Shown piece by piece: positions 52,455 through 63,351 of a stretch of 64,000 bases of DNA; position 1 is the first letter of the stretch, and the number at the start of each line of letters is the position of its first letter. Origin of the DNA: Phragmites australis (taxonomy: Eukaryota > Streptophyta > Magnoliopsida > Poales > Poaceae); contig NC_084943.1 of NCBI RefSeq assembly GCF_958298935.1, forward strand, positions 19,585,001-19,649,000, read 5' to 3'. Under the pieces are notes generated by a model. That model worked only from the letters and a program-made list of their open reading frames with translations, was not told where the DNA came from and searched no databases. The position numbers and the translations under genes were made by a program.

Positions 52455-55400
52455 ATGGCGGCGGCGTCGACGCCGCAGGGGGTGGCGGAGCGGCGGGGCA
52501 TCCCGGCGGCGGCCTTCGTGGAGGACGTCGAGGCCTACCTCCGCCAGGCCGGGCTCGACGTCAGCTCTGCCCTCGCCTTCCTCCAGGAAAGGTACCCCTC
52601 TCCACTCCCCTTGCGGTGAATTGGTTGGTAGCCTAGGGATATCGGCATGTTCCGGGGCGCGCTTGATCCGGGAATCGCATCTTGGTATCGGAGGTTTTGC
52701 GTCGGGGCTGTCAGGGTCCGTGGCTTGGATCCACGCTCTAGCTCTCTGCGAGTTCCTCGGACGCGTGCCTTAGCTTGCGGGAAGGTGGATGCTTTGTCCG
52801 GATCCTGGCTGCTTGTTGTTTGGATCCTTGGGTGTTGCGCCGGCGGCTTGTTCGGTGACCTGACGAACTGGGAGCTTCCTTCAGGGCTTTGCGCGGGCTT
52901 TTGGAGGTATTGCTGGGTTCATAGGTTGATCCTGTGCTTGGATCTCTGCGAAATCCAGTCTCCATGCCATCACCTTCGTGGAGGCCCAAGAGGGGTGCTT
53001 CAGTTCCTCTCCTTGCACCCTAGCTCGTTCTGCTGGGCTTGGTGTAATGACTTGCTGATATTACTTGGCCCTTGACTAACTGTAATGAAATTGAGGTTGC
53101 TGTAGTATTGTGAAGGTGACTTTGTTGCTTCAGTCATCCAATCTTGCTGAATGCTGATGACACACTTAGGGGCGCAAATGGAACAGATATTTCATGACCA
53201 TCCGACCGCCCGAAGGGGTTCAAAGCAAATATGGGATAACCGATATCCGTGTTCCATACTATCTGTCCGTATCCGATCCGATATCTAAAGTATCTGAATG
53301 TTACGTGTTACGAGAAAACCTACTATGATTTCACTTAAAAACATGATAATATATAGATAGATTATCACACATCCGTAGACAGTAATACTGAATGCTCTTG
53401 TTTTCACATCTCACCGATCACTCTCTCATTGTGCTCACTTTGATTGCACCCCTATACTGTTTAATGTGATGTATGGGGATGCAAATGAAGTGAAAAATTT
53501 CTATCTATCCGACCATTCGACCGCCCGAAGGGGTTCGAAGCAAATATGGGCTGACCAATATCCGTATCCGACACTGTTCGACACTATCCGTGTCCGATCC
53601 GACTTTGAGAAAAAAATGTGGGATAAGATATAGGATCAACGATATCCATCCGTATTCGATACGATTGCACTCCTACGCACCTGAATACCAAGCAATTGGC
53701 CCTATTGTTTGTAGAAGAGAAAACCATGAATCCAGCTGCTTACGGCTGGAAGCCAGATTTATTATGGCTTGCACTGCATTTCTTGTTCCTCGTAGACTTA
53801 GATTTTGCTTCATCTGGGAAACACTTTTTCTTCTTTGTGATCTTATGTACTTCATTTTATGTTTCTAATTAGACGTTATTGGAGGACAACACCACTTATT
53901 TTACCCCTTTGTAGCTCTGAGGTGGACATTGGCTTTTTCATGTGGGCTTTTTTTTTTTTTTTAATTATAGCAGCCCCTTCAGGCAATCTCTGAGAGGTCT
54001 GCGATTACATAGTCCCTAAGTCAATGCTACCATGCAAAATCTGCCGTGAGTTGTCCGATCAATGTGAGGAAGGGTTGTGTTCTGTTCAGTTATGGGACGC
54101 AGTTCATTCCCACGTTGGCTGAATGACTCACACTGGGAATTCACATGTTTGCACTGAAATGATGGTTTTTGATACAGTGGTATATATGTCCACTATGCCC
54201 TAGTTGTTTCTTTATATATTCTCTTTTGCAGTAAATGAATTTGTTTTTCCATGCTTCCATTGATGTTAATCGAGAATGTCATTCTAGGTTGACACTCTGT
54301 TAGTATTCTTACTTGTTGTATATTGTACTTTGTCATGGAAATTTACAGTTTTTTTTGTTTGTGTGTGTGGTGGTGGCGTGTGCGATGAGGGGGGGGGGGG
54401 GTCGTGGTGGTGGTTCTATTCTCCTATGCTAAAACTTTGCACAACTTTATAAGCGAATGAGAGGCTGAGATTATGGGATCTTTAGTACTTCCTTTAGAAA
54501 TGGTAAGTAAGTTTTTGAAAGAATCAAGACCCATATATACCCCATTCATCGATTCCCCTCTATTTCCATTACTGCCCATGTTGAACTAGTGCCTATCGTT
54601 GGATGTCAAACAAAAACAAGATGAAGTGCCATGAGATGAGGATAGCATGTGTCCAACTGGACTTGATTATGGTCATGCTGCTGCAGCTGCATGGAGATAG
54701 TGTTGAATTGTTGATCCTGTAGTGGAACAAGAAAGCACAGTCTAGCTACTGGCTCTGGCTTCCTTGCAATGTGCATGAAATAGGGTTATTGGTTTATATA
54801 CATAACTGTTTCGAGGTTGGACATAGACCTAGGATTTGGACCTTGCCCAATATTGTACTAGTCTGCCCCAAGAATAACTATGTTTGCAAGATCTGTGCGA
54901 ATTGTTGGTAAGACAGCTTAAAAGCATCCTCTCATAAGCTGGTTCTTCCTGCAGCACTTTTGCATAAAGCCGAGACAATAAACAGAGAATTTTTCTTATG
55001 GAAAATGGCAAGTCAATTGGAGAAATCTTAGGGGCGATCGGAAAAAACATGATTGCGATAATTTCTTTGTTTCCAAATATCTAGCAGATTGTGGCAAAAT
55101 CTTATTTGTTTGTGCATGTGTATCTTTTTTACTTCTTCCTTGGCTATGCTTTATTTTGAGGATAAATATAACCCGTATTTTGCCTTCTTTTTAGGCTACA
55201 GCAGTACAAGATAGTGGAGATGAAACTTCTAGCACAACAGAGAGATCTTCAGGTGCTCCTACTTTTTTGCTTAGATTTATGGAGGGATGCTAATATGAAG
55301 TACGATTATGTTTTATGATTAGTCAACTTAGTTTTGCTTAACATTATCACTGAGCTTATGGGTGGAAGTGCGATTTGCTTTTTCATCTCAGGATTTTGTC

Positions 55401-56612
55401 CTTTGATTATATATCGCCAAAGTCCTTAATGTCTTCATGATACACAGATACAGACACAAGTATAAGCTAGTACAAATTAAGGTTTTTGAATTAGTGATAT
55501 AGAAAAGTTGACTTATTGTTCTTGTACTGAATTTCTGATTAACCAATCTGATTTAAATAACTTATATTAGCAGTTGTCAGTTGTGGGTACTAATGTAGTA
55601 ATATTAGCAACTTAGCAGATGTAACATTAGCTTCCATTCTGTTGCTACAGGCAAAAATTCCAGATATAGAGAAGTGCTTGGACATTGTTGCAACATTACA
55701 AGCTAAAAAGGCTTTCGGTGAGGTTTGTATAATTTCTTAGAAATCATGAATCAACTTTTGCATTTTCTATCATGATGATGATGTTATTGTTGAAATATGT
55801 ACTGTAGCACTTAGACCCGTATGTTTTTGAGGGGCCCTTAAACAGGGGTTTGATGTTTAGGACTGATGTTTTGCATGCTTCATGGATTACTTTATCTTAT
55901 TTGAGGGCAGTAGGTTATCACTCTTTTGGACCTATGTTCTGCTTGTAGATCACTTGTTTTACCTGTAGTTACCATTTAAACATTACATAGTGCACATTTT
56001 TGGGGAAACTGGGCACTAGTTTCTTGATAGTTTCTTAAAGCTCAACCATGTTGAACATTAGTTGGAGTTCTGTTTGAGCAGATCAATCATCTCTACCATG
56101 TACATCAATGCAGGCGCTCATAGCTGATTTTGAACTATCCGAGGGAATCTACTCACGTGCAAAAATTGAGGATACCGACTCAGTGTGCCTATGGTTAGGT
56201 GCCAATGTGATGCTGGAATATTCCTGCGATGAGGTTATATTGACCTCCTTATTTTCATTTCCTTTTGCTTTATTCCAGCCCTCTAATTTCCTGAAATTTT
56301 GCAGGCCAATACCCTCTTGAAAAAGAATTTGGAAAATGCCAAGTCCAGTTTAGAAGTCCTTGTTGCTGATCTTCAGTTCTTGCGAGACCAACAAACCATC
56401 ACTCAGGTAAAATGGTTATTACTAGCTTAAATGGTCTTAAATTTGCGTGATCGAGCAATGAGCAAGTTGAAATGGTCTTAAAGATTAAGCAATGCGCATA
56501 GCGTGATCTCATAACCTATACCGTGGAATATCTTCTTCAGGTTACAATTGCTCGGGTATTCAACTGGGATGTGCACCAACGAAGAAGCAAACAGGCTGTA
56601 AAGGAATCTTGA
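52455..56612 (+). CDS. PFD3: Prefoldin subunit 3 (VBP1-type)
   Basis: Six exons: 52455-52591, 55195-55252, 55651-55722, 56114-56233, 56305-56406 and 56541-56612. They total 561 bases, 186 residues plus stop, with all GT-AG junctions in phase. The protein is an alpha-type prefoldin subunit. The N-terminal helix region is [18 protein letters not shown] to [20 protein letters not shown] (residues 12-66). The central beta-hairpin part is [39 protein letters not shown] (90-130). The C-terminal coiled-coil helix is [40 protein letters not shown] (131-172). Length and order match the family. Known: subunit of the hetero-hexameric cochaperone that delivers nascent actin and tubulin to the chaperonin CCT in the cytosol. 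Intron 1 is 2.6 kb and carries two MITEs. A MULE sits about 110 bp upstream. Confidence 0.95.
53167..53454. mobile_element. hAT-like MITE 1 in PFD3 intron 1
   Basis: Left end TAGGGGCGCAAATGG and right end ...TTGCACCCCTA form an imperfect inverted repeat. The interior has several (T)ATCCG(T/A)ATCCGAT words and CGACCGCCCGAAGGGGTTC. I saw no clear 8-bp target duplication. Confidence 0.6.
53472..53675. mobile_element. hAT-like MITE 2 in PFD3 intron 1
   Basis: Related to the preceding element. It starts TATGGGGATGCAAATG and ends GATTGCACTCCTA, and shares the CGACCGCCCGAAGGGGTTCG block and ATCCGTATCCGA words. Only 17 bp separate the two, so they may be one locus duplicated in tandem or two neighbouring insertions. 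Confidence 0.6.
53680..55190 (+). other. Remainder of PFD3 intron 1
   Basis: No gene or transposon ends recognised. It contains a T run at 53949-53963, a GTGTG/GGTGG stretch and a G run at about 54388-54401. The minus-strand frame 54829-55050 lacks any resemblance to a known family. Confidence 0.6.
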
Positions 56613-57289
56613 TCAGCTATTTCATGGGATCAGGCAATGAGATTGGGACAATTTTTGTACCTTTTGCTACCTCTGGCAGATTGGTCCATCAGTGTTGTTG
56701 ATGTTGCTTTCGCTGTGTAACAATGTATCAATTTATTCTGTTTACTGGTTTGGAACTCTTGAGTAGAAGATGGTATTTCACTTCAGTTTTCACTACTTGC
56801 CCATCTTGCATTTGATAGATAACATCTCTACAAACTAGTTTACCGTTCTTCAGAGTTCAGAGAGAGGTCTTGCACTTGCCCAACATCTAGTTGGAGCAAG
56901 ATAAAACTTTCTCTAAGATGTTTACTGGTTTGCAATCCTCTCCGAGATAAACTCTCCTTTGTCATGTTGACCAAAACTTTGAAAAGGGAGAGCAGATGAG
57001 ATGAGTAATTAGGTTTTACATCGACGATGTTTTATTGCTCGATTAATACCTATGTTATTACGTGTCTGGTCAATGGTCATGATCATGATCGTACCATACT
57101 AACGACATGGTGGTGTTCTGGAGCTTTAGTAATTAAGAACTGACAGCTACAACGTTTTTACTGTCATTACAAGAGATGAATAAATTTGACTGAGCTGATT
57201 CTTCAGTCACAACTCACAATAGTTAACTGCCTGATTTGACCTATCACAGCCTCGCAGTACACCAAACAAATCGCATGCTTTAGGCTCTA

Positions 57290-58490
57290 GTCTGCTTGAT
57301 GATGTTAAGCTTTGACAAGCTTGAATTTGACCAAAGCTGAGCCTATAAATACGTGGCAGACCAGGTTCTATTAAAGATGGCTAACTGAATCGTGCCTATT
57401 GAGTCAGTTCGAGACACGGCACTATAGACACGGTTCAGGCACGAAGATAGACGGACCATGCCTGGGCCGACACCTCGGCACGGTAGGCCGGTACGGTACG
57501 GCCCAATTTAGACGGGCCGGCACGGGCACAGCCCACCCCGCTCCGCACCGATCGCCCATGCCGCCCTGCCTCTCCTCGTCGCCTGCCCTGCCTCTGCGCC
57601 GCCCACCGGCCCCGACCTACCGCTCGGTCACGCGGCCCCCGCCTCGGCCGCCTGCCCCGCCCCGGTCGCGCCACCTCACCGCCCCGGTCACGCCACCTCA
57701 CCGCCCCGCCCCGCCCTGGCCGCCCGTCGGCCGCTCGGCCCCATCGCCCAGTGGCCCGGCACGGTACTATGCTTCACAGGTCGTGTCGTGGGCCAAGGAC
57801 GCGGCACACGGGCCGACACGGTACGGCCCGTTACAGTATCTGAGCCTATCGGGCGGGACCGGCACGACTGACCTATTTGACCATCTTTAGGCTCTGTAAT
57901 ATGAATCCATCTTTCTCCACCCCGCAGCCAAAAACGCCAACGAGGTAGGGGCGGCCGCCACCGAACTCAATCATGCAATCTTGCTGTCTACTTGGACCAT
58001 CTTCTCACTCTTGCTGTCAACAAGGAGCTAGCAGAAGCTTCAGAGTTCAGACCCCTGTACTTGCATGCTCTGAAGTCTGAATCTCACACGGTGTTGCTCT
58101 CGCTCGGCAACTCTGAGTTTTACTCCATGACAGCAACAGTTCACATGGAAACCACATCTTGAGTTATGGCTAATTACAGGTCACAGTCCCAGCAATTTTA
58201 TGTAGTTAATATGCTCTTGAATTCGGTCACTATGTTCCGTTGTTGCTGGTTAGAGCTTCCATTTGACCTGGTCTAGATTTTTCAGCTCGCCAAATGCAGT
58301 GGTCGGGGATCAGGAATTCAGGATAGCTTTGTCAAATGTACTTCAGCCAGGCGACAGATATTCGTTTCCAAGATGAATTTGTGGTTCTACATAAGTTGAT
58401 CGGCGCAATCAATCCAGTTTGATCTTTCCCAAACCCGCCATTGATTTAGTTTGAGAAATTAGTAATACTATAGAACATAAGATTCTGTGG
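57290..58490 (+). repeat. Unidentified duplicated unit, copy 1 (with TATA box and MITE)
   Basis: Diverged direct counterpart of 59130-59930. Shared blocks include TGATGTTAA(A/G)C(G/T)TTGACA, CCTTATAAATAC (TATA box near 57341-57349), CATGCAATCTT, TGCAGTTAA(C/T)ATGCTCTTGAAT-type, CTGGTTAG(A/G)GCTTCCAT, TCCAGATTTTTC-type, CAAGATGAAT(C/T)TGTGGT and TAGTTTGAGAA(A/G)TTAGT. No long shared reading frame is apparent. It could be a duplicated non-coding gene or an old pseudogene. Confidence 0.7.
57372..57889. mobile_element. GC-rich hAT MITE inside duplicated unit 1
   Basis: Ends are TAAAGATGGCTAA and TTGACCATCTTTA (inverted). Flanking octamers GGTTCTAT (57364-57371) and GGCTCTGT (57890-57897) match at 6 of 8 positions, the differences being transitions, so this is a diverged 8-bp target duplication. 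The interior is rich in GGCACGG/CCGTGCC and GGCCGG words. The Pro/Arg-rich 163-codon frame at 57399-57890 is a composition artefact. Unit 2 lacks the insertion at the corresponding point. Confidence 0.75.
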
Positions 58491-58890
58491 ACACTGCATC
58501 TCGTATGGAAATTAAAGAGGGGGGGGGGGAGCGAAAATTCACATTTTTTAAAATTTCTGAAGAGGAAACTTTTGTAAATGGAAAGCAGGTGACACGTAAT
58601 TCCGTGTCACCGAGGGCTACGACATTTGTAATGTTTAACGAAGTACATATCTTCAACTCCCAGACGACATTTCTCTGTTTCCTATGATCTTCATCTGGTA
58701 GAGCACTGGAGTGACCAACTGACCACCGATCATTATTCAGTAGCCAAATCTAGTAAAACCAACAGAGAAACATAGTTTTAAGACTCTAATCTACTTTATG
58801 ATTTTTGCAGTAACTTTTTTTGGCGAGGAATATGTTGCAGCAAATTGGCAGTTGACACCATACAAACCACATGCTTAAGACTCTAATCTA

Positions 58891-59130
58891 CTCCATATGA
58901 TCCCAAATATAAGTCCATTCGGACTTGGGCACAAGAATTACGGTGGTGATACAATGACCCTATTGTCCACCAATTACTGCTAGAGTTAAGGTGAATAGTA
59001 AGTTTACTTCATTGATTATGGTGTATTTAAGTAGGAAGATACATGGAAGAATAAAGAAAAAAAATAAATTGGAGTTATGACGGACTTATATTTGGTGCAT
59101 TTGGAGATCTATATTTGAGATCGGAAGGAG
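58891..59130. mobile_element. Stowaway-type MITE
   Basis: Ends CTCCATATGATCCCAAATAT and, on the other strand, CTCCTTCCGATCTCAAATAT, flanked by TA on both sides (58889-58890 and 59131-59132). Internal mirrored AAGTCC...GGACTT. This is the CTCCCTCCGTCCCAAA-type Tc1/mariner-derived Stowaway family of grasses. It lies directly before duplicated unit 2. Confidence 0.85.
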
Positions 59131-59132
59131 TA

Positions 59133-59930
59133 GTTAATGATGTTAAACGTTGACAGCTTATAATGCCAAGTTGAATCTGACGAAAGCTAGCCTTATAAAT
59201 ACTTGAGCAGGGTCTACAATGTACATCGATGTTCCTGCACCGCAGCCGCCCACAACGCCGACAAGGCGGCGGCATCGACAGGTCGCCCCCTGTCAAGATC
59301 CCATCTCCCAGACGAACTGGAAAAACATCATGCAATCTTCAAGGTGTCAGTTGGCCCGACATCTCTCTCTTGCTGCCATGATGCAGCAGAATTTTCAGGA
59401 TCTTGTGCTTGCATTTCATGCCCAAACTCTGAACCTCACAAGCACTACTTGCCCTAATAGCACACAGGACTCAAGCCTAAATTCAAGTCGAATAGGACTC
59501 AGACATGGGTGGCGGGGCTGGCTCAGTTCCCTGTTGTTCTGCATTCTGAATTCTACTCCATGAGGACCATTACAGCAATAGACCAATTAATAGCTACCGG
59601 CCTGATTGTGGCAATCTCTGCATCTTTATGCAGTTAACATGCTCTTGAATCTGGTGAGTATTTTGCTGCTGGTTAGGGCTTCCATCTGCTTGGTCCAGAT
59701 TTTTCGGCTTGCCAGATATTGTGGTTAGGAATCAGGATTGCTAGTCAAATGTAATTCAGTCAGGGATCACGCATTCTCGTTTTCAAGATGAATCTGTGGT
59801 GATGCATCAGCTAATCGGCGCCTTCATGAATGTAGTTTGATTTTTAGTGAAGGCGCGATTAATATTTTTAAAAGGCACCATTAGTTTAGTTTGAGAAGTT
59901 AGTGCAGAATATACATTTCTGTGGACGGTT
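59133..59930 (+). repeat. Unidentified duplicated unit, copy 2 (with TATA box)
   Basis: Uninterrupted counterpart of 57290-58490, with CCTTATAAATAC at about 59192-59203 as a plausible TATA box and an ATG at 59219. The 114-codon frame from that ATG (59219-59563; MYIDVPAPQPPTTPTRRR) is not clearly conserved in copy 1 and has no recognisable domain. Confidence 0.7.
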
Positions 59931-60024
59931 GCTATCTACCAATCAACACCATTGCAATCAATCAGTATCGTCTTCTCTTCTTCCAAATTCTGAAGTCCAG
60001 GGAATTTATTGTTTCCATCAGGAA

Positions 60025-60150
60025 AGATCCCTCTGTTTCATAAATTTTATGACTTCCTAAAATTATGCAGTCAAAGATTTTTTTAACTTTGATCGTTGAC
60101 TTAAAAAAAGTATTTGGATGGGTCATATGAACATAGTTTCACTGGTATCT
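60025..60150. mobile_element. Partial MITE, Stowaway-like left half
   Basis: CCTCTGTTTCATAAATTTTA at 60031-60050 with AAATTATGCAGTCAAAG resembles the left half of CTCCCTCTGTTTCA-type Stowaway elements. No matching right end was seen before the MULE gene fragment starting at about 60155. Confidence 0.4.
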
Positions 60151-60350
60151 TTGACTCACAAAAGAGTGCATGAGGCATCTTTATAAAAATTCTATGAAGA
60201 AATTTCATGGCCCAACCTTCACTCAACACTTGTATCTTGCTGCAAGAAGCTACATAGAAGACAAGTTCAGGTGGCACATACAGCAAATTTTTGAAATAAG
60301 TCCAGATGCTATTGAGTGGCTAGAGAAAAATCATGCTAGGATTTGGTATA

Positions 60351-61823
60351 TGTCGGAGGATTAACTCCTGTCGCAGGGATCTCGAGAGACCCCTTTTTAG
60401 AGATTCGGCCGGGGGATGATTCTGAATAAGTTCGTCGGAGAAATAAATGGGAATGAATGCAACGACCGGTGGTGGGGGTGTTGACCTAGTGCAACAAGAA
60501 GTAAATGCGCCGGAATTTAGACAGGTTCGGGCCGCACGGGGGCGTAATACCCTACTCCTGTATGGATGCTATAACTGTCCTGAGGAAGTCCTTCAAGGAT
60601 GTTGCTGGTTACAAGAATGTGGGTCTATCTAAGAGCTTGAGGCTCCTTGTTCTTCGGCTGGGACTAAGCTCAGCCTTCCTCACAGTGTTTCTCTTGTGCG
60701 GTACTCTTCGTGTCCGCTTTCGGTCTCTGTTGTGCTATTCTTCGTCTCTTGTTCTGTTGCTATTTCTCGTCGTCCTCTTGCTTCTGTGCCGCCGGCTGCT
60801 TTAAGTACCCGCCGGCCGCGACATGCCCCGAACGTGAAGGAGGGGGCTCGAGTTCCGAGACGTCATAAATGGAAAGGGCGTCATCATTTCTTCTGGGCAA
60901 AGTGACCGGGGGTGGAAAATGGGTCGCACGCCTGGTCGCCCGTCACCATAAATGCCCTGGCAACGGGTGCCATGGAGAGGGCCCACCGGGCAGCCGCAGG
61001 GCAACCCGGCGTGCTCGCCCTGTCTTGTTCCCCTGCCACAGCAGCGCGGCAGACGGAACACCTTGATCCTTACGACGCTATCCCGAGACAAGCCGGATGG
61101 CACGGGACGGGACCCGTGCAATTAATGACCCCACGCCTCTCTGCCAAAACATGGCAGGAACTGACGCTGAGCGCGGCGGGAGCAGTTGGAGGTGTCAGGC
61201 CACGCACGCTCATTAAATGCGGCCTCGGGCCTCTGACTGGTTGACACCTCACCGGTAGGCCCCTCGGGGGTCTTTCTGGGTCATCGAGGTACCGAGTGCT
61301 CGGAGGTACTGTTCGCATCCCCGAGCACTCTCTCCCGAGAATACATATCCTTGTCCTCGGGGTGCCGGGTGCTCGGGGGTACTGTTCACCTCCCCGAGCA
61401 CTTTCTCCCGAGCACTCTTGCACGGACCCTCGGGGAACCGAGTACTCGGGAGCTGCCGTGTGCAGCCCCGAGCACTCTCTCCCGGGCACTCTTGTACGGA
61501 TCCTCGGGGAACCGAGTGCTCGGGGGCCGCCGCGCGCAGCCCCGAGCACTCTCTCCCGGAACTTAGCTCTTCTGATCGTCGGGGGACTAGGGTGTTCGGG
61601 GGTGACCGGACACCTCCCCGAGCACTTTCTTCCCGGTACTTGGATTCCGTGAATCATCGGGGAACTAAGGTACTCGGGGGCCACCGACCGTGGCCCCGAG
61701 CACCTTCTCCCGGGACTTGATCTTTTCTCATCCTACAGGAGAGACCTCTCGGGATGGCGCCATGTGGCGGATGGCTAGCCTGGCCTCGGGATTCGGGGAC
61801 CCCTGGTTCCTGATACACCGACA
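60351..61823 (-). mobile_element. Gypsy solo LTR (Tat type), 1.47 kb
   Basis: Ends TGTCGG...CCGACA are perfect inverted hexamers. The 5-bp target duplication GTATA lies at 60346-60350 and 61824-61828. No internal coding region, so it is a solo LTR left by LTR-LTR recombination. Orientation is minus, judged from the R/U5-like block ACAGGTTCGGGCCGCACG and GTAATACCCTACTCCTG at 60522-60560, which matches the one in element B's LTR, and from a TATA-like TACTTAAAGC (minus strand, about 60800-60810). It interrupts the MULE transposase. Confidence 0.92.
61319..61702. repeat. Six-copy tandem array with hairpin potential in the solo LTR
   Basis: CCCCGAGCAC occurs at 61319, 61392, 61466, 61540, 61616 and 61693, at a regular 73-77 bp spacing. 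It usually alternates with GTGCTCGGGG or GTACTCGGGG, its complement, so each unit can fold into a stem. CTCTCTCCCG(G/A)(G/A) follows each copy. Confidence 0.85.
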
Positions 61824-62824
61824 GTATAGGTGTGGGTTCTCAGAAGCCAGCAAGTGTGACTACCTGACAAACCATGTGTCCGAAAGTTTCAACAACCAAA
61901 TCAAATCATACAAGGGCCTGCATCTTCATGAGCTAGTAGATACACTTAGGGAGATGATTATGGAAAAGATGGCTCTAAGAACGAGGGTGGGAAGACAGAT
62001 GGAGGAGGGGATCCTTCCTAGTGTTATGAAGGATCTGCATAAAGCTAACAACATGCTCATAATAGTGAAAATTGCAAGAAGTGATGATGATTTTGCAGAA
62101 GTTACATTGGTTGATCCTTACAATATCACTAGAAGGCATACAGTGGATTTGGAAAACCACAAATGTTCACGCAAATAGTGGCAACTAACAGGAAAACCTT
62201 GTAACCATGTATTGGGATGGATATGTACCAACAGAGGTGTAAAAATTGAAGATTTTGTTCATAAATACTACTCTATCTAGAAATTTAGAGCTGCGTATGC
62301 TGCTATGATTCCACCAATGCCAGATAGGTTACAATGGCCTGTGGTTGACCTGGGCTTCAAGGTATTTACACCTAAACAAAAAAGAGGAGCAAGGAGGCTT
62401 AGAGTTCATAGAATAAGGGGATTCTTGAACCTGGGGCAAGAAAGGTGATGTGTAAAAGATGTGGAGGTTTTGGTCACTTTGAGAAAACCTGAAAGCTTGC
62501 AAAAGCACCTAATACAAGATAAGTAGCTAGTCAATCAATACCAAACAAGAGGTAAATTGTAAAAAAAAAAACCTGTCTAAATCACTAATTTTTTGCCCTT
62601 ATAACTATCTAAATTTAACTTTCCAACTGTGTACGAAGCGACAAGGTGGCACTCAGGAGGGTGATAGCCATGCTACAAAGAAGAAGAATATGCCAAAGAA
62701 GAGGAAGGCTCAAGCTACTGCAAGTGCACCTCCTGTGCGAGTAGTTAGAAAGCTCTCAGAATGGCTTAGCATGTGAATGTTTTGTGCCATCTGGATGTAT
62801 GGTGTGCTGTTTTTATGATGTTAT

Positions 62825-62945
62825 GAATTTATGGACATCTGAATCTATTGTTATGTTATGGTGTGTATGGATGTATGGACATCCGAATCTATTGGTATGT
62901 TATGGTGTGTATAGATGTATGGACATATGTTATGGTATGATGCCA
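62825..62945. repeat. Short tandem repeat downstream of the MULE transposase
   Basis: Two-and-a-half copies of a roughly 56-bp unit with ATGTATGGACATC(C/T)GAATCTATTG and TATGTTATGGTGTGTAT. No coding value. Confidence 0.7.
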
Positions 62946-63351
62946 GTTCTATGCAGTGCATGTTATGGACATATAAATATGAATGTTCAATGCATATTCA
63001 GTACTTTGTATACTTTCCATCTCTATTTTGACATGTGTTTGTGTGTGACAGTTCTTGCATCAACATTAAAATTATGTACAAGAATGCTCTAGAAGCACAT
63101 ATATAGTAAAATTCTGTACAAGATATATCTTAATTTTGGAAGTGAGCATATATATGTACAATCTCATATATGCACATATATGTTCAGAATTTAGCACAGA
63201 TATGTACAATCTTAGTCTCCTCACCGAACAAAAGCACACATATGTAGCAAAATGAACATTTGAACATGTTTACATAACTGAACAAAGGGAGCACAAATAT
63301 GATCAACTGACTGAAACACAGATTGTTCATCCAAACATGTTGACAACAAAC

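Larger units (their letters stand above)
60155..62774 (+). pseudogene. MuDR-type MULE transposase, split by a solo LTR
   Basis: Part 1 (60160-60350): MRHLYKNSMKKFHGPTFTQH, SPDAIEWLEKNHARIWY. Part 2 resumes at 61829 in the same frame once the LTR and one target duplicate are discounted: CGFSEASKCDYLTNHVSESF, NNQIKSYKGLHLHELVDTLR, NNMLIIVKIARSDDDFAEVT. A SWIM finger follows (HKCSRK-stop-WQLTGKPCNHVLGW, 62155-62215; its second Cys reads Arg), then IPPMPDRLQWPVVDLGFKVF, a zinc knuckle CKRCGGFGHFEKT-stop, and a last exon ending VRVVRKLSEWLSM at about 62774. The N-terminal domain and the first DDE residues are missing. Stops occur in the SWIM finger, near 62278 and in the knuckle. It belongs to a second MULE family, unrelated to the FAR1-type element at 48085. 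Confidence 0.85.

Noticed and set aside
57399..57890. 163-codon Pro-rich frame
   Set aside because: It coincides almost exactly with a GC-rich hAT MITE (57372-57889). The frame is open because stop codons are rare at this composition.
59219..59563. 114-codon frame as a protein-coding gene downstream of PFD3
   Set aside because: The duplicated unit 1 does not preserve the frame and no domain is recognised, so I kept it only as part of the duplicated unit.
61319..61702. Possible CRISPR or tRNA-like cluster from regularly spaced hairpins
   Set aside because: The whole array lies inside a well-delimited LTR in a plant genome, and the units are near-identical along their full length without unique spacers.
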